A stretch of 64,000 bases of DNA from RFSX01 sp965248155 (GTDB taxonomy: Bacteria > Bacteroidota > Bacteroidia > Chitinophagales > Saprospiraceae): positions 868,001 through 932,000 of the forward strand of contig CBDFIO010000001.1 in the NCBI GenBank assembly GCA_965248155.1, in the 5' to 3' direction. The notes under the pieces are model-generated. The model ran no database searches. It was not told the DNA's origin and saw nothing but the letters and a program-made list of their open reading frames with translations. Numbering within the stretch: position 1 is the first letter of the stretch; every line of letters begins with the position of its first letter. The translations under genes were made by a program, and so were the position numbers. Shown in pieces: positions 27,895-37,624 of this stretch.

Positions 27895-29860
27895 AAAATG
27901 TGCAATAATAATCCTGGGTTCATTATTTGTGGCTTGTAATACAACCATGAAGATTAAGAATGGAACTATGGCTTATCAGGTCAAGCAATATGCTGTTGCT
28001 GTAGAAATGTTAGAGGACGAATACCGGAGAGAAAATAATGAACAAGTCCAGGCCCAATTATCCTCTATGCTCGCAAAATCTCACGATATCTCACAAAATT
28101 TCGGTGAAGCACTTCAGTGGCATGATATTACCGACCAACTTATATCTACTATAGGATCCCGTGAAGATTTGGCTTATTCATTGAAACAGAATGAGCGATA
28201 TGAAGATGCACAAATCATATTTTCAGAGCTATATACTTCAGAACGAGAGGATAAGTATTTAAGAGAAGTTGATATCTGTAAACAAGCCATCAGGGACTTA
28301 GCAAAAGCAGATAATTTTATAATTGAAAGTTTTAAAGGGAACAGCAAGTACTCAGATTACTGTCCTGTATTTTTTGAAGAGGACTTCATAGTCTTTAGTT
28401 CGGACAGGGCAAACAGTACCGGCAAAGAAATATATAACTGGACCGGAAATGCATTTTCGGACCTTTTTATAATGAATCTACAAAACTTAAAGGTCCATAA
28501 TTTTGACGCTATATTGAATACAGATAATAATGAAGGTACAGCCTGCTTTTCTCAAGATTTTACCGAGATATTTTTCACAAGATGTGAATCCATAGATCAA
28601 GGGGAAAAATATTGTCGTTTATATTATAGTCAGAGACCGAATGGTTTTTGGATGGAACCGGAGGCCCTTATGTTTTTTAATGATAAAACGAATTTCGCCC
28701 ATCCTTGTTTGATCGAAAATGATAGCGTACTCATTTTCAGCGCTTCTCCGGAAGGAAGTGATAACACCTATGATTTGTTCTACTCGGTTAGAGTGGAAAC
28801 TGGGTGGAGTCAAGCGGAAATTATGCCATCTCCAATAAATTCAGACGGCAACGAAAAATTTCCGAGTGCATATAATGACACTTTATTTTTTGCTTCTGAT
28901 TTCCATGCCGGATTTGGAGGATATGATATTTTTAAAACGCATCTGAGATCTAATGGATCCTGGGCGCCTATTAGTAATGTTGGACTTCCAATAAATTCAG
29001 GGGCTGATGACTTTGGCCTGATAATTAAGAATGACTTTAAAGGTAATAAAGAAATAGAGTTACAAGGCTTTTTCAGTTCTTCAAGAAATACAGGATGGAG
29101 TGACGATATTTTTTTCTTTAGCAAATTCAAAAAGAAAGACGAACCAGCTGAAGAAACTGAAGAGGAAATTGTTGAAGAGAGTCCGGAAGAGTTTCAGATA
29201 TATTTGGCTTGCAGGGTTGTAGAACTTGTTTACCGGGATGATGATCCTAACAAGGAGATTATAGCCAGGAATCCACTCAATAAGGCCAGACTTAAAATTA
29301 CGGTTGACGATTCCATACAGATAGTGCGTACTGACGCCAATGGTAGAAATCTTTCTAATATAATGATTGACCAGGATGTGAATGTAATCGCCTCAAAGAG
29401 AGATTATTTAACTAATTCTATTGATTTAGACACAAAATTGGCTGAACTAAGGTCTGATACAACCATCAACATAGAAATTCCACTTAATAAGATTGTTTTT
29501 GACAAGGAGATCGTACTCAATAATATTTATTACGATTATAATGAATGGTTTATTCGTGAAGATGCTTTTCCGGCTTTGGATTCGCTTACCGATATTTTAG
29601 CACTCAATCCACGAGTTAATATTCAATTGTCTTCTCATACTGACTGTAGGGGAGAGGATGATTTTAATATTGATCTTTCTCAGAAACGGGCACAATCGGC
29701 AGTTGATTATTTGGAAGCTAAAGGCATTAATAAATCACGCCTTGTAGCTAAAGGCTATGGAGAAACTATTCCAGAAATTAATTGTGTCTGTCAAGATTGT
29801 TCAGAAGAACAACATCAAACCAACCGGAGAACAACTTTTAAGATTCTTAAAGATCGCTAG
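27872..29860 (+). CDS. PorE-like lipoprotein: TPR, PD40 propeller, CRD and OmpA domain
   Basis: The 662-residue protein has a lipoprotein leader (LGSLFVACN, cysteine near residue 22). TPR-like helices run to about residue 150, followed by PD40/WD40 blades (for example FSSDRANSTGKEIYNW, FSASPEGSDNTYDLFYS, FASDFHAGFGGYDIF). A carboxypeptidase-regulatory-like segment precedes the C-terminal OmpA peptidoglycan-binding domain (IQLSSHTDCRGEDDFN, LSQKRAQSAVDYL). This order is that of PorE of the type IX secretion system, and the protein would anchor outer-membrane machinery to peptidoglycan. Several paralogues usually exist, so PorE identity is not certain. Confidence 0.82.
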   Translation: MTKSFLHRKCAIIILGSLFVACNTTMKIKNGTMAYQVKQYAVAVEMLEDEYRRENNEQVQAQLSSMLAKSHDISQNFGEALQWHDITDQLISTIGSREDLAYSLKQNERYEDAQIIFSELYTSEREDKYLREVDICKQAIRDLAKADNFIIESFKGNSKYSDYCPVFFEEDFIVFSSDRANSTGKEIYNWTGNAFSDLFIMNLQNLKVHNFDAILNTDNNEGTACFSQDFTEIFFTRCESIDQGEKYCRLYYSQRPNGFWMEPEALMFFNDKTNFAHPCLIENDSVLIFSASPEGSDNTYDLFYSVRVETGWSQAEIMPSPINSDGNEKFPSAYNDTLFFASDFHAGFGGYDIFKTHLRSNGSWAPISNVGLPINSGADDFGLIIKNDFKGNKEIELQGFFSSSRNTGWSDDIFFFSKFKKKDEPAEETEEEIVEESPEEFQIYLACRVVELVYRDDDPNKEIIARNPLNKARLKITVDDSIQIVRTDANGRNLSNIMIDQDVNVIASKRDYLTNSIDLDTKLAELRSDTTINIEIPLNKIVFDKEIVLNNIYYDYNEWFIREDAFPALDSLTDILALNPRVNIQLSSHTDCRGEDDFNIDLSQKRAQSAVDYLEAKGINKSRLVAKGYGETIPEINCVCQDCSEEQHQTNRRTTFKILKDR

Positions 29861-30230
29861 GCGTCAAAATTTCAGGAACTTCAATTTTTGCCATAATAAT
29901 AGTGGGATCCCGTTGAAATTTAAACTCTGCTATATATGAACCTTCAGCAAAATCAATTCTGGGAAGCATGACTAGATTTGACCCTCTTACATCATAACTT
30001 TTAGGCTTTTTCTCATCATTGATTATTCTAAGACTCTGAAGCGCTACAGCTGACCTGATATGAACCTGATCTCTTCTTTCTTTGAATGTTATTGAAAATT
30101 CAAATGGAATTTCTTGCTGATTGAGAATTTCAATCGTTATTAGATCGCTGTCTTTTTCTAAATCATTAGTGACATTGATAAAAGCAGGAAAGAGATATAA
30201 TTGGAGAATTATAGGAATAATTAGATGCAT
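29847..30230 (-). CDS. hypothetical exported protein
   Basis: The ATG at 30230 gives 127 residues with a signal peptide (MHLIIPIILQLYLFPAFI); the frame is open nine codons further upstream, but those lack a leader. The mature part is beta-rich (ITIEILNQQEIPFEFSITF, SYIAEFKFQ). No family is recognised. It overlaps the 3' end of the PorE-like gene by 14 bases, tail to tail. Confidence 0.55.
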   Translation of the reverse strand: MHLIIPIILQLYLFPAFINVTNDLEKDSDLITIEILNQQEIPFEFSITFKERRDQVHIRSAVALQSLRIINDEKKPKSYDVRGSNLVMLPRIDFAEGSYIAEFKFQRDPTIIMAKIEVPEILTPSDL

Positions 30231-30307
30231 GGATTCTTTTTCTTCTAGTATTACCAAAAGTCATACCGAAAAAGCTGGATTTCAAGAAAAGAATTAGATT
30301 GATATAA

Positions 30308-31093
30308 CTAGCGCTTACGTGCTTTAAAAAACAAGTAATCACCATTTTCGTAAATAGAGGATTCAATCACACTATTTATTTGTTTGCTCTCGATATCAAT
30401 CTTCAATTGATTTAGGCCTGAATTAATCTCATTTTCATGCGCCAAAGATGAAAATGTAGATATTCCAAGTCTTATATCTTCCATTAAATAGTATTCTGGC
30501 TGATGCTTTCCACAATATAGAAACATGTCTTTTAAATCATCTTTCACATTGTAATATTCAATCTCGATATCATTATATCCAGAGTTATTCAAAGTATTTT
30601 TTATGAACTCAATTGAAGGCATTTGTTTTATTGAATTCTGCATCATCTGTGGAAAATAATGCTTCAACCAATAATGTTCCATCTGATCGGGAGAAGAACT
30701 GAATATTACAATAGGTGCATTATGTTTAAGGACACGCGCAGTCTCTATTAAACCAGCATTTATATCAGACCAGTGATGGACTGTAAGGCTGCATAATATG
30801 CCATCAACAAAAGATGATGGTAAAGGAATATTTTCTGCGTGTCCTATTTTCCAATCTACAAAAGCGTTTCTTTCTCGTGCCCTAGCTAACATTGTTTTAG
30901 AAGGATCGATCCCGGTAAAGTGAATCCCTTTGTTTTGTAAGTAAGAAGTATAATTCCCGGTACCGCATCCCAAATCAAGGTAATGGCCTAAATTGGTTGC
31001 TTCAAGAAGATGGTACATCCTTTCCGCAATATATGGGTCAGCTTTTCTGGTTTTGTCATATCCAGTTCCGATTTTATCATATTTGATAGACAT
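30308..31093 (-). CDS. class I SAM-dependent methyltransferase
   Basis: The 261-residue protein shows a Methyltransf_11 fold with motif I LDLGCGTGNYTSYL, motif II GIDPSKTM, DWKIGHAENIPLP and SLTVHHWSD. Its family methylates small molecules. The substrate is unknown. It sits 16 bases downstream of the response regulator, on the same strand, and may be the last gene of the hemL operon. Confidence 0.85.
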   Translation of the reverse strand: MSIKYDKIGTGYDKTRKADPYIAERMYHLLEATNLGHYLDLGCGTGNYTSYLQNKGIHFTGIDPSKTMLARARERNAFVDWKIGHAENIPLPSSFVDGILCSLTVHHWSDINAGLIETARVLKHNAPIVIFSSSPDQMEHYWLKHYFPQMMQNSIKQMPSIEFIKNTLNNSGYNDIEIEYYNVKDDLKDMFLYCGKHQPEYYLMEDIRLGISTFSSLAHENEINSGLNQLKIDIESKQINSVIESSIYENGDYLFFKARKR

Positions 31094-31108
31094 AATGTGT
31101 ATTTATTA

Positions 31109-31789
31109 TTAGGAGACAAATTTGTAGCCTACTCCTCTGACGGAGTGAATGAATTTAGGATTTTTAGGATCGTCTTCAAAGTGTTTACGAAGTGCAGAAA
31201 CAAAATTGTCAATAGTCCTGGTACTAGGAAAAACATCGTATCCCCAAACTGCTTTTAAGATTTCATGCCTTGGAACAACCTCATTTTCTTTACTTATTAA
31301 CAATTTCAGAAGTTGGACTTCTTTCTGACTCAATTTGAATATCTGATCATGGTGTTGCCCAATAAAACTTTTAAAGTTTATTTTATTGGATCCGAAACTA
31401 TATGTATCCTTTTTTAGAGATCGATTTTTTTTCTTGGGATTGAGCAATTTCGTCATCCTTAATAGCAGCTCTTCAATTTCGTAAGGTTTAGTCAAATAAT
31501 CATCTGCACCTGATTTTAGACCTAAGATTCTATCGGAAGAAGTGTCTTTAGCTGATGTTATTATGACAGGGGTTTCATGATTGTTAATAGATAGAAACCT
31601 AAGTATATCAATGCCATTCAGATAGGGAAGCATGATGTCGAGAATGATTATGTCGAAATATTCATTCTCCAGTTTTTCTTTGGCAATTTTCCCATTTTCA
31701 GCTTCAATCACTTCATAATTTTCAAGCTCAAGGTTGAGCCTGACAATTTTCCGTAGATTATTTTCATCTTCAACTAATAAAACACGCAT
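31109..31789 (-). CDS. OmpR/PhoB-family response regulator
   Basis: The 226-residue protein has a receiver domain with the acidic pocket (VEDENN), the phospho-acceptor Asp in ILDIMLPYLNG (near residue 51), the Thr/Ser switch (IITSAKD) and Lys in LTKPYE. A winged-helix Trans_reg_C domain follows (LSQKEVQLLKLL, TRTIDNFVSALRKHFE, RGVGYKFVS). Its ATG shares one base with the kinase stop, so the pair is translationally coupled. The target genes are unknown. Confidence 0.94.
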   Translation of the reverse strand: MRVLLVEDENNLRKIVRLNLELENYEVIEAENGKIAKEKLENEYFDIIILDIMLPYLNGIDILRFLSINNHETPVIITSAKDTSSDRILGLKSGADDYLTKPYEIEELLLRMTKLLNPKKKNRSLKKDTYSFGSNKINFKSFIGQHHDQIFKLSQKEVQLLKLLISKENEVVPRHEILKAVWGYDVFPSTRTIDNFVSALRKHFEDDPKNPKFIHSVRGVGYKFVS

Positions 31790-32745
31790 TATTTTGACAT
31801 TGGTAATCTGATTTCAAATATACTTCCTGCTGGGGTATTGTCAAATATCAACAAGTCTCCATGATGAGCATCCAGTGTTTCTTTTACAATAAACAAACCG
31901 AGTCCAGCACCTGATTTTTCTCGCGTTTCTTCATTTCCAATTCGATAAAATTTCTTTAGTATTTTCTTTTTTTCCTGAGCTTTTATCCCTCTTCCCGAAT
32001 CAATAAATTTCACCGAAATAAAATCTTGGTGTCTTCCGGTTTCGATTTTTAGTATTGAATTTTTAGGAGCATACTTAATTCCATTATCAATAAGATTATC
32101 TATCACTTTAATCAAAGCTTCTTTATCAGCATTAATGGTTAATCCTTCTTGTGATGTAAAAGAAATTTCATTCGCTAAGAATGATTTTTGGAACCGTGAA
32201 ACACTTTGTTGGACCAACTGGCCTAAATCTATTTTTTCAAAATTATATTTATAGCGGTGCTCCATTTGAGCAGCTGTTAAGATGTTGTTTACCAGAGATT
32301 CCAATCTGGTACTTTCTTCATAAGCGGTTTCAAGCAATTCGATTTTGTCAGCTTCCTCAATGTTTTTATTGTATAAGGTTCTGTTTATCATTTTTAAAGA
32401 AGCAATTGGCGTTTTTAATTCATGGGTTACCGATAAGAGGAAATTATTCAATTGTTTGTTTGTTTCGATTTCTGAGATGAATGCTCTATTAATTAAAAAC
32501 ATGCTGATTAAAATTGATAGGGCAAAAACCAGACCTTCTCCTACAATCATCATTTTTTGTTTGTTAAATTCTGACAAAGCCATTTCCATATCAATAGTAG
32601 AGATGTATTGACTTAATTGAATTTGAAGCTGATAAATCTCTTCATTTTTTTGAAAGAGAAGAATAGCCCACCAAGTGAATGCGGCAACCAGATATAGGAT
32701 TATTACAACATGCAGAATTCGATATTTTCTTCCTAGAAAATTCAT
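31789..32745 (-). CDS. membrane sensor histidine kinase
   Basis: The 318-residue protein has two membrane helices (about residues 9-30 and 70-92) around a short periplasmic loop. HisKA follows (SVTHELKTPIASLK, His near 108), then HATPase_c (DNLIDNGIKYAP, DSGRGI, GAGLGLFIV). The loop of only about 40 residues suggests it senses the membrane or is driven by other proteins. Its ATG overlaps the hemL stop (ATGA), so hemL, the kinase and the regulator form one coupled operon. Confidence 0.94.
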   Translation of the reverse strand: MNFLGRKYRILHVVIILYLVAAFTWWAILLFQKNEEIYQLQIQLSQYISTIDMEMALSEFNKQKMMIVGEGLVFALSILISMFLINRAFISEIETNKQLNNFLLSVTHELKTPIASLKMINRTLYNKNIEEADKIELLETAYEESTRLESLVNNILTAAQMEHRYKYNFEKIDLGQLVQQSVSRFQKSFLANEISFTSQEGLTINADKEALIKVIDNLIDNGIKYAPKNSILKIETGRHQDFISVKFIDSGRGIKAQEKKKILKKFYRIGNEETREKSGAGLGLFIVKETLDAHHGDLLIFDNTPAGSIFEIRLPMSK

Positions 32746-34028
32746 GATAATATTTCAAGTAAACTTGAATTGATTTTATCTGCAGCTTCTTTAAGATCTT
32801 CTTTACGATGTGCAGATGATATGAATCCAACTTCATATGCTGATGGTCCAAAATAAATTCCTTTTTCCAGAAGCAATGAATGTAATCTACTAAACAATTG
32901 ATTTGACTCTCCGGAAATATCTGTTGATTTTATGATCCTTTTATTCTCAAAAGACAACCAAAAGATCGAGGCTATGTGTTGGATCCTGATATTTAATTTG
33001 TGTTCCTGGCAAAAATCCTGAATTAGACGAACGAAGTATTCTGTCTTTTCTTCTAAGCTTTCATAGAATCCTTCCTGCAATAATGCATTCAATGTTGCGA
33101 TACCCGCTGAAAGCGTTACTGGATTAGCTGACAAGGTGCCTGCTTGATAAACATTGCCCAATGGCGCAATATGATCCATAATGTCTGATCTTCCTCCGAA
33201 GGCGCCTACAGGCATTCCTCCTCCTATTATTTTTCCAAAAGTTAATAGATCCGGTTCGATTGCATAATAGCCACTTGCTCCTTCAAAACCAACACGAAAA
33301 CCAGAAATTACCTCGTCAAATATTAACAAGATGTTGTTGTCATCACATATTTTCCTCAGCCACTCCAAGAAGTTTCTGTCCTGTATCAAAAGTCCATTAT
33401 TTGCCGGTATAGGTTCGATAATGACCGCTGCTATATCATCATTACTTTTGAGGGTATCGATGCATTGTTGAAGATCATTAAGAGGAAGGACAATTGTTTC
33501 CTCTGAAAAAGAAGGCGGTATTCCTGCTGAACTGGCAATACCAAAGGTAGCTAATCCCGATCCTGTCTTTACCAATAGAGAATCGACATGTCCATGATAG
33601 CAACCTTCAAATTTAATTATCTTGTTTTTGGAGGTAAATCCACGTGCTAATCTTATGGCTGACATTACAGCTTCGGTTCCTGAACTTACAAATCGTATTT
33701 TTTCAAGAAATGAATGATTGTTAATAATCAGTTTTCCAATCTCATTGCCTAGAGCAGTAGGTGTTCCAAATGAAGTTCCATTTGAAATTGTTTCTTCAAT
33801 GGCGCGTCGGATATCTGGATGGTTATGGCCCAGGATGAGTGGACCCCAACTACAACAAAAATCTATATATGAATTGCCATCGACATCTGTAATTCTGCAA
33901 CCGTCTCCACTTTGCATAAATATTGGTGAGCCATCAACAGATTTAAATGCTCTTACAGGAGAATGGACACCTCCTGGAAATAAAGTTTGAGCTTCATTAT
34001 AGAGCTCTTCTGAACGTGTTTTCTTCAA
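32742..34028 (-). CDS. hemL: glutamate-1-semialdehyde 2,1-aminomutase
   Basis: The 428-residue protein is a class III PLP aminotransferase: FPGGVHSPVRAF, GHNHPDIRRA, SSGTEAVMSAIRLARGFT, GCYHGHVDSLLVK, IFDEVISGFRVG and the PLP-lysine motif TFGKIIGGGMPVGAFGG. It makes 5-aminolevulinate from glutamate-1-semialdehyde for haem synthesis. Size and motifs are normal. It is the first gene of a coupled unit with the histidine kinase. Confidence 0.96.
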   Translation of the reverse strand: MKKTRSEELYNEAQTLFPGGVHSPVRAFKSVDGSPIFMQSGDGCRITDVDGNSYIDFCCSWGPLILGHNHPDIRRAIEETISNGTSFGTPTALGNEIGKLIINNHSFLEKIRFVSSGTEAVMSAIRLARGFTSKNKIIKFEGCYHGHVDSLLVKTGSGLATFGIASSAGIPPSFSEETIVLPLNDLQQCIDTLKSNDDIAAVIIEPIPANNGLLIQDRNFLEWLRKICDDNNILLIFDEVISGFRVGFEGASGYYAIEPDLLTFGKIIGGGMPVGAFGGRSDIMDHIAPLGNVYQAGTLSANPVTLSAGIATLNALLQEGFYESLEEKTEYFVRLIQDFCQEHKLNIRIQHIASIFWLSFENKRIIKSTDISGESNQLFSRLHSLLLEKGIYFGPSAYEVGFISSAHRKEDLKEAADKINSSLLEILS

Positions 34029-34149
34029 AAATTCTTTATCTAAATGGTGAATGAATAAATACTACTTTCTTATCAATCCTAAGATTAATTTGTTCCCAAA
34101 AATAATTATAAATAACTTCTGTAATTTAGCCCTCGAGAATGTTTAGTCC

Positions 34150-35190
34150 GTGCAAATAGATTTAGCTCAATCCATAAGAGAAGTACTTGACAATAAACAA
34201 ACTGTCAGTATCAATGGTTTAGGATCCATTAAATTGGTGAATAAGCCAGCCCGCTTTGGTGAGGGGAGAAATTCTATTAAACCTCCCAGGGTAGATCTCA
34301 GTTTTGAAGAGGCCACATCTTCGAATACTCCACTCATAGAACATATTATTGATAAATATAAAATCGACAAGAAGAAGGCCGAATCGAGCATTAAATCTTT
34401 TAATGAAAAGCTCATTAATGCATTATTAAATTATAGTAAAGTTAATATCCAGGGAGTCGGACTTTTTACAATCAACTCAGATGGGAAAATAAATGTAGAA
34501 GCGGATAAGGGATTCATTGGTATGTATTATAAAGGCCTCCCTGAAATCCCAATTAGCTTAGCTCCAGTAATAGAAACTAAGGAGGAGCAAATTGATAAGA
34601 CAATAGTTGAGAAACCAATTTTCTTCGATCCCGATATTGCATTCCAGGAATCTATTGCAAAAAAAGAATTTAGTCCACCTGAACCAAAGCCCGATGTTCA
34701 GACTGTTCCACCGGTATCGATTACAGAAGAAGAAGGATTTGTTAATCCATTTCATGAAGAAAAAAAGGAAAAGCGAAGTTTAATCTGGCCTATTCTTGCG
34801 CTTCTTATACTTATTCTGATTTGCTTTATCAGTTTTAGAACTTGTCAATATCTACGTTCCAATTCAGGAGAGACGGAACAATTTGTATCTGATGAGCCGA
34901 TTGAAACAGGACTTGGAGATGATAGTTTGCTTTCCGATCTGCCTGATTCATGTATTATAATAACAGGCGTTTTTGCATCAAGTGCAAATGTTGAACGTAT
35001 GGATGAAAAATTACTTGCGGCAGGATATGAGATTTATCATGAAACTCATGGGCCTTATACCAGGGTAGGCTTGAGCTTTGAATGTCAGGACCTTATTCTC
35101 GAAGATTATATCCAGAATATTCGATCAAGTATTGCGGATAAAGCGTGGTATCTCGATCCTCTAATTCATGTTGAATACGAAGTCAATTAA
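34150..35190 (+). CDS. HU-CCDC81-like and SPOR domain membrane protein
   Basis: The 346-residue protein starts at GTG. Residues 1-130 hold two HU-like CCDC81 prokaryotic domains (VSINGLGSIKLVNKPARF, VNIQGVGLFTINSDGK). A Pro/Glu linker, one membrane helix (IWPILALLILILICF, near residue 220) and a C-terminal SPOR domain (CIIITGVFASSANVERM, YTRVGLSF) follow. The SPOR domain would bind denuded peptidoglycan at the septum, with the HU-like part in the cytoplasm. Its end overlaps the convergent peroxidase gene by 4 bases. Confidence 0.85.
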   Translation: MQIDLAQSIREVLDNKQTVSINGLGSIKLVNKPARFGEGRNSIKPPRVDLSFEEATSSNTPLIEHIIDKYKIDKKKAESSIKSFNEKLINALLNYSKVNIQGVGLFTINSDGKINVEADKGFIGMYYKGLPEIPISLAPVIETKEEQIDKTIVEKPIFFDPDIAFQESIAKKEFSPPEPKPDVQTVPPVSITEEEGFVNPFHEEKKEKRSLIWPILALLILILICFISFRTCQYLRSNSGETEQFVSDEPIETGLGDDSLLSDLPDSCIIITGVFASSANVERMDEKLLAAGYEIYHETHGPYTRVGLSFECQDLILEDYIQNIRSSIADKAWYLDPLIHVEYEVN

Positions 35191-36527
35191 TTACAACCCA
35201 GATCAATTCTCGATTGGGTGTCATTATTAGGAAAACAAAATCCAGATTTGATTTGATCTGGTTTATATCTTGTTAGATTAGGATCGCGCAGACTTTTGTC
35301 CAAGAAAATTTTAAGGTATTTTATCTCATCTGTACTTAAATCAAGCGCTAAAAACTTTTCCGATATCAGGTTTTGTGAAACACGTGAATTCTCAGTAGTG
35401 GCTGCAATTTTGTAATCGATTAATTCATCGATACTTCTTTTGCTGGCGCCATGAAAATAAAATGGAGCATCGGACATATTGTACAACTGAGGTACTTTAA
35501 ATTTGTAATTGTCTTCTTCTAATAATGTAAAACCTCCCCGACCTAAATTTCGTCTATCTGAAGGGGATGTATTGTATGAAGGTTGCTGGTCCATATCTAA
35601 AACACCTAATGCATGGAATTCGAGGGATCCCAGATTTGGATTATAATGACAAGAAGAGCAATTGGCTTTTCCGAAGAATATTATTCCGCCTTGTTTTTCA
35701 TCATGAGAAAGAGCGCCTCTTTCGCCTTTTAACCAATCTTGAAAAGGAGCTTCTGTAGTCAGAATCGTTCTTATGAATGCTGAGAGTGCTAATGCTCCGG
35801 CATAATTGCTATAGCGTTGTTCTTCGTTTAATTCTGGAAATGAACTGTCAAATAGCTCTCGATATCCATATTCATCAATCACCTCCTCTGTTATTAATAT
35901 CCTGTGGGATTCAATACCATCAAAATTCTGTGTTTCAATAGCTTCGAACCCTAAGTGGTTGAGTTCTGTGTCTTCTCTGAGGTCCCAAACTTCTTCCGTT
36001 CCAATATTGGCACTTTGACCGCCGAATTGACCATTCCAGAATGTATTTTTTACGAAGGCAACATTCGTCATGCTCAAAGGTCTGGCACTTTGAACATCAA
36101 TTTCAGAATCTGTGTAGTTTGGATCTCTTACTCTATTCTCACCATTGAGACCAAATCCTTTTCCTCCATCTGCAATGCCCTGAAAACTTCCAGGTCTGAA
36201 TCCGGCTTCAGGAACATGGCAGGTCGCACAGGAATATGTACCCATGCCTTGGTCTTTGATTGCTCCCATTGCAAATCCGGTCTCATAGAAGAGAAACTTA
36301 CCTAATTGAACTTTATCTTCTGTAAGCGGGTTTTTAGGATCTTGAGGTATTGAAGCAAGATCATTTTCATCTGGTAAAATATAGAAGTCTACTTCACCTG
36401 TTGAAGATGCATCTTTAATGAGGTTTTCTAACTCTTGATCTAATTGAATAAGAGCAGGCATCTGGTCTTTGGTACAAGCCCAGCAGATTGACATTAAAGC
36501 AATTGCGTATAAATAGCGTCTATCCAT
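35187..36527 (-). CDS. di-haem cytochrome c peroxidase (CCP/MauG family) lipoprotein
   Basis: The 446-residue protein has a lipoprotein leader (ICWAC, cysteine at residue 18). It has two haem-attachment motifs (CATCH and CSSCH) in the CCP_MauG layout, with conserved LGKFLFYETGFAMG, NVAFVKNTFWNGQFGG and KVPQLYNMSDAPFYFHG blocks. It would reduce peroxide with electrons from periplasmic cytochromes, or act as a MauG-like oxidase. It is the intact one of three paralogues here. The leader means it is anchored outside the cytoplasmic membrane. Confidence 0.9.
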   Translation of the reverse strand: MDRRYLYAIALMSICWACTKDQMPALIQLDQELENLIKDASSTGEVDFYILPDENDLASIPQDPKNPLTEDKVQLGKFLFYETGFAMGAIKDQGMGTYSCATCHVPEAGFRPGSFQGIADGGKGFGLNGENRVRDPNYTDSEIDVQSARPLSMTNVAFVKNTFWNGQFGGQSANIGTEEVWDLREDTELNHLGFEAIETQNFDGIESHRILITEEVIDEYGYRELFDSSFPELNEEQRYSNYAGALALSAFIRTILTTEAPFQDWLKGERGALSHDEKQGGIIFFGKANCSSCHYNPNLGSLEFHALGVLDMDQQPSYNTSPSDRRNLGRGGFTLLEEDNYKFKVPQLYNMSDAPFYFHGASKRSIDELIDYKIAATTENSRVSQNLISEKFLALDLSTDEIKYLKIFLDKSLRDPNLTRYKPDQIKSGFCFPNNDTQSRIDLGCN

Positions 36528-36721
36528 GGATCAAATTCATAGGAAACACAAAATTATAAAAACTATAGAAATAAACAATCATATATTACAAAAAAATATA
36601 ATATATAAAATATTATAAATAAGAGCTTTATAAGAAAATCAGAAAATGATTTACTTTGCAACAAAATAAACGACTTTCGATTTACATTATTTTAAATATT
36701 GAAAGAAAATTTAAATAGAAC

Positions 36722-37624
36722 ATGGAGGCAAGTTTATTGGTATTAGCTGCGGGTATGGGAAGTCGATATGGTGGGCTCAAACAGCTTGATAGTTTTGGGC
36801 CGAATGGAGAAACGATCATAGATTATTCAATATATGATGCGCTGAATGCAGGATTCACAAAGATTGTTTTTGTTGTGAGGAGACATTTTAGAGAAGAATT
36901 TGAAAGTTATTTTAGAAATAGAATCGGAGATAGAATTCAGATGGAATTTGTCGAACAAGAATTAGACAAAATCCCACAAGGATTTGAATATCATAATGAA
37001 AGGAGTAAACCTTGGGGGACGGCTCATGCTGTTCTTATGGGCAAAGAAGTTATTAGTGAACCATTCGCTGTCATCAATGCAGATGATTATTATGGTCAAA
37101 AATCATATGCTACACTTATAGATTATTTTGGCAAGCAAAATTCTACTGATCAATTTGTAGTTGTTTCATATCTGTTGGCCAACACCTTATCAGATCATGG
37201 TACGGTGAATCGAGGCGTTTGTTATCAGGATCAAGATAATTATCTGACGAAAATAGTTGAGACTCTAAAGATTGGAAGAAATAATGATGGAGTAATTCGA
37301 TATCCTTCTGAGGAAAAAGACATTTCACTGGCTGATGATACACTTGTTTCGATGAATATGTTTGGATTTTTTCCTAATTATTTTGATCTCGCAGAATCTT
37401 ATTTTAAAGATTTTTTAAAGGATAAAGGGCAGGAATTAACTTCAGAATTCTATATCCCTTTCACCTTGGATAACATGATTAAGGATAATGATATTCGTAT
37501 AAAAATACTGACGTCTCCTGATCAATGGTTCGGTGTCACCTATCGCGATGACAAACCAATCGTGATGTCTAAAATCAATGATTTGATACAATCAGGTATT
37601 TACCCGGAAAAATTATGGGATTAG
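36722..37624 (+). CDS. nucleotidyltransferase family protein (NDP-sugar pyrophosphorylase-like)
   Basis: The 300-residue protein has the GT-A-type N-terminus LLVLAAGMGSRYGGLKQLDSFGP with the GxGxR signature, then PWGTAHAVLMG and VINADDYYGQ (metal-binding Asp). It would activate a sugar phosphate with an NTP. The exact sugar cannot be assigned. Upstream, TTACTTTG at 36653-36660 resembles a -7 box. Its last bases overlap the restored end of the second peroxidase gene. Confidence 0.85.
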   Translation: MEASLLVLAAGMGSRYGGLKQLDSFGPNGETIIDYSIYDALNAGFTKIVFVVRRHFREEFESYFRNRIGDRIQMEFVEQELDKIPQGFEYHNERSKPWGTAHAVLMGKEVISEPFAVINADDYYGQKSYATLIDYFGKQNSTDQFVVVSYLLANTLSDHGTVNRGVCYQDQDNYLTKIVETLKIGRNNDGVIRYPSEEKDISLADDTLVSMNMFGFFPNYFDLAESYFKDFLKDKGQELTSEFYIPFTLDNMIKDNDIRIKILTSPDQWFGVTYRDDKPIVMSKINDLIQSGIYPEKLWD

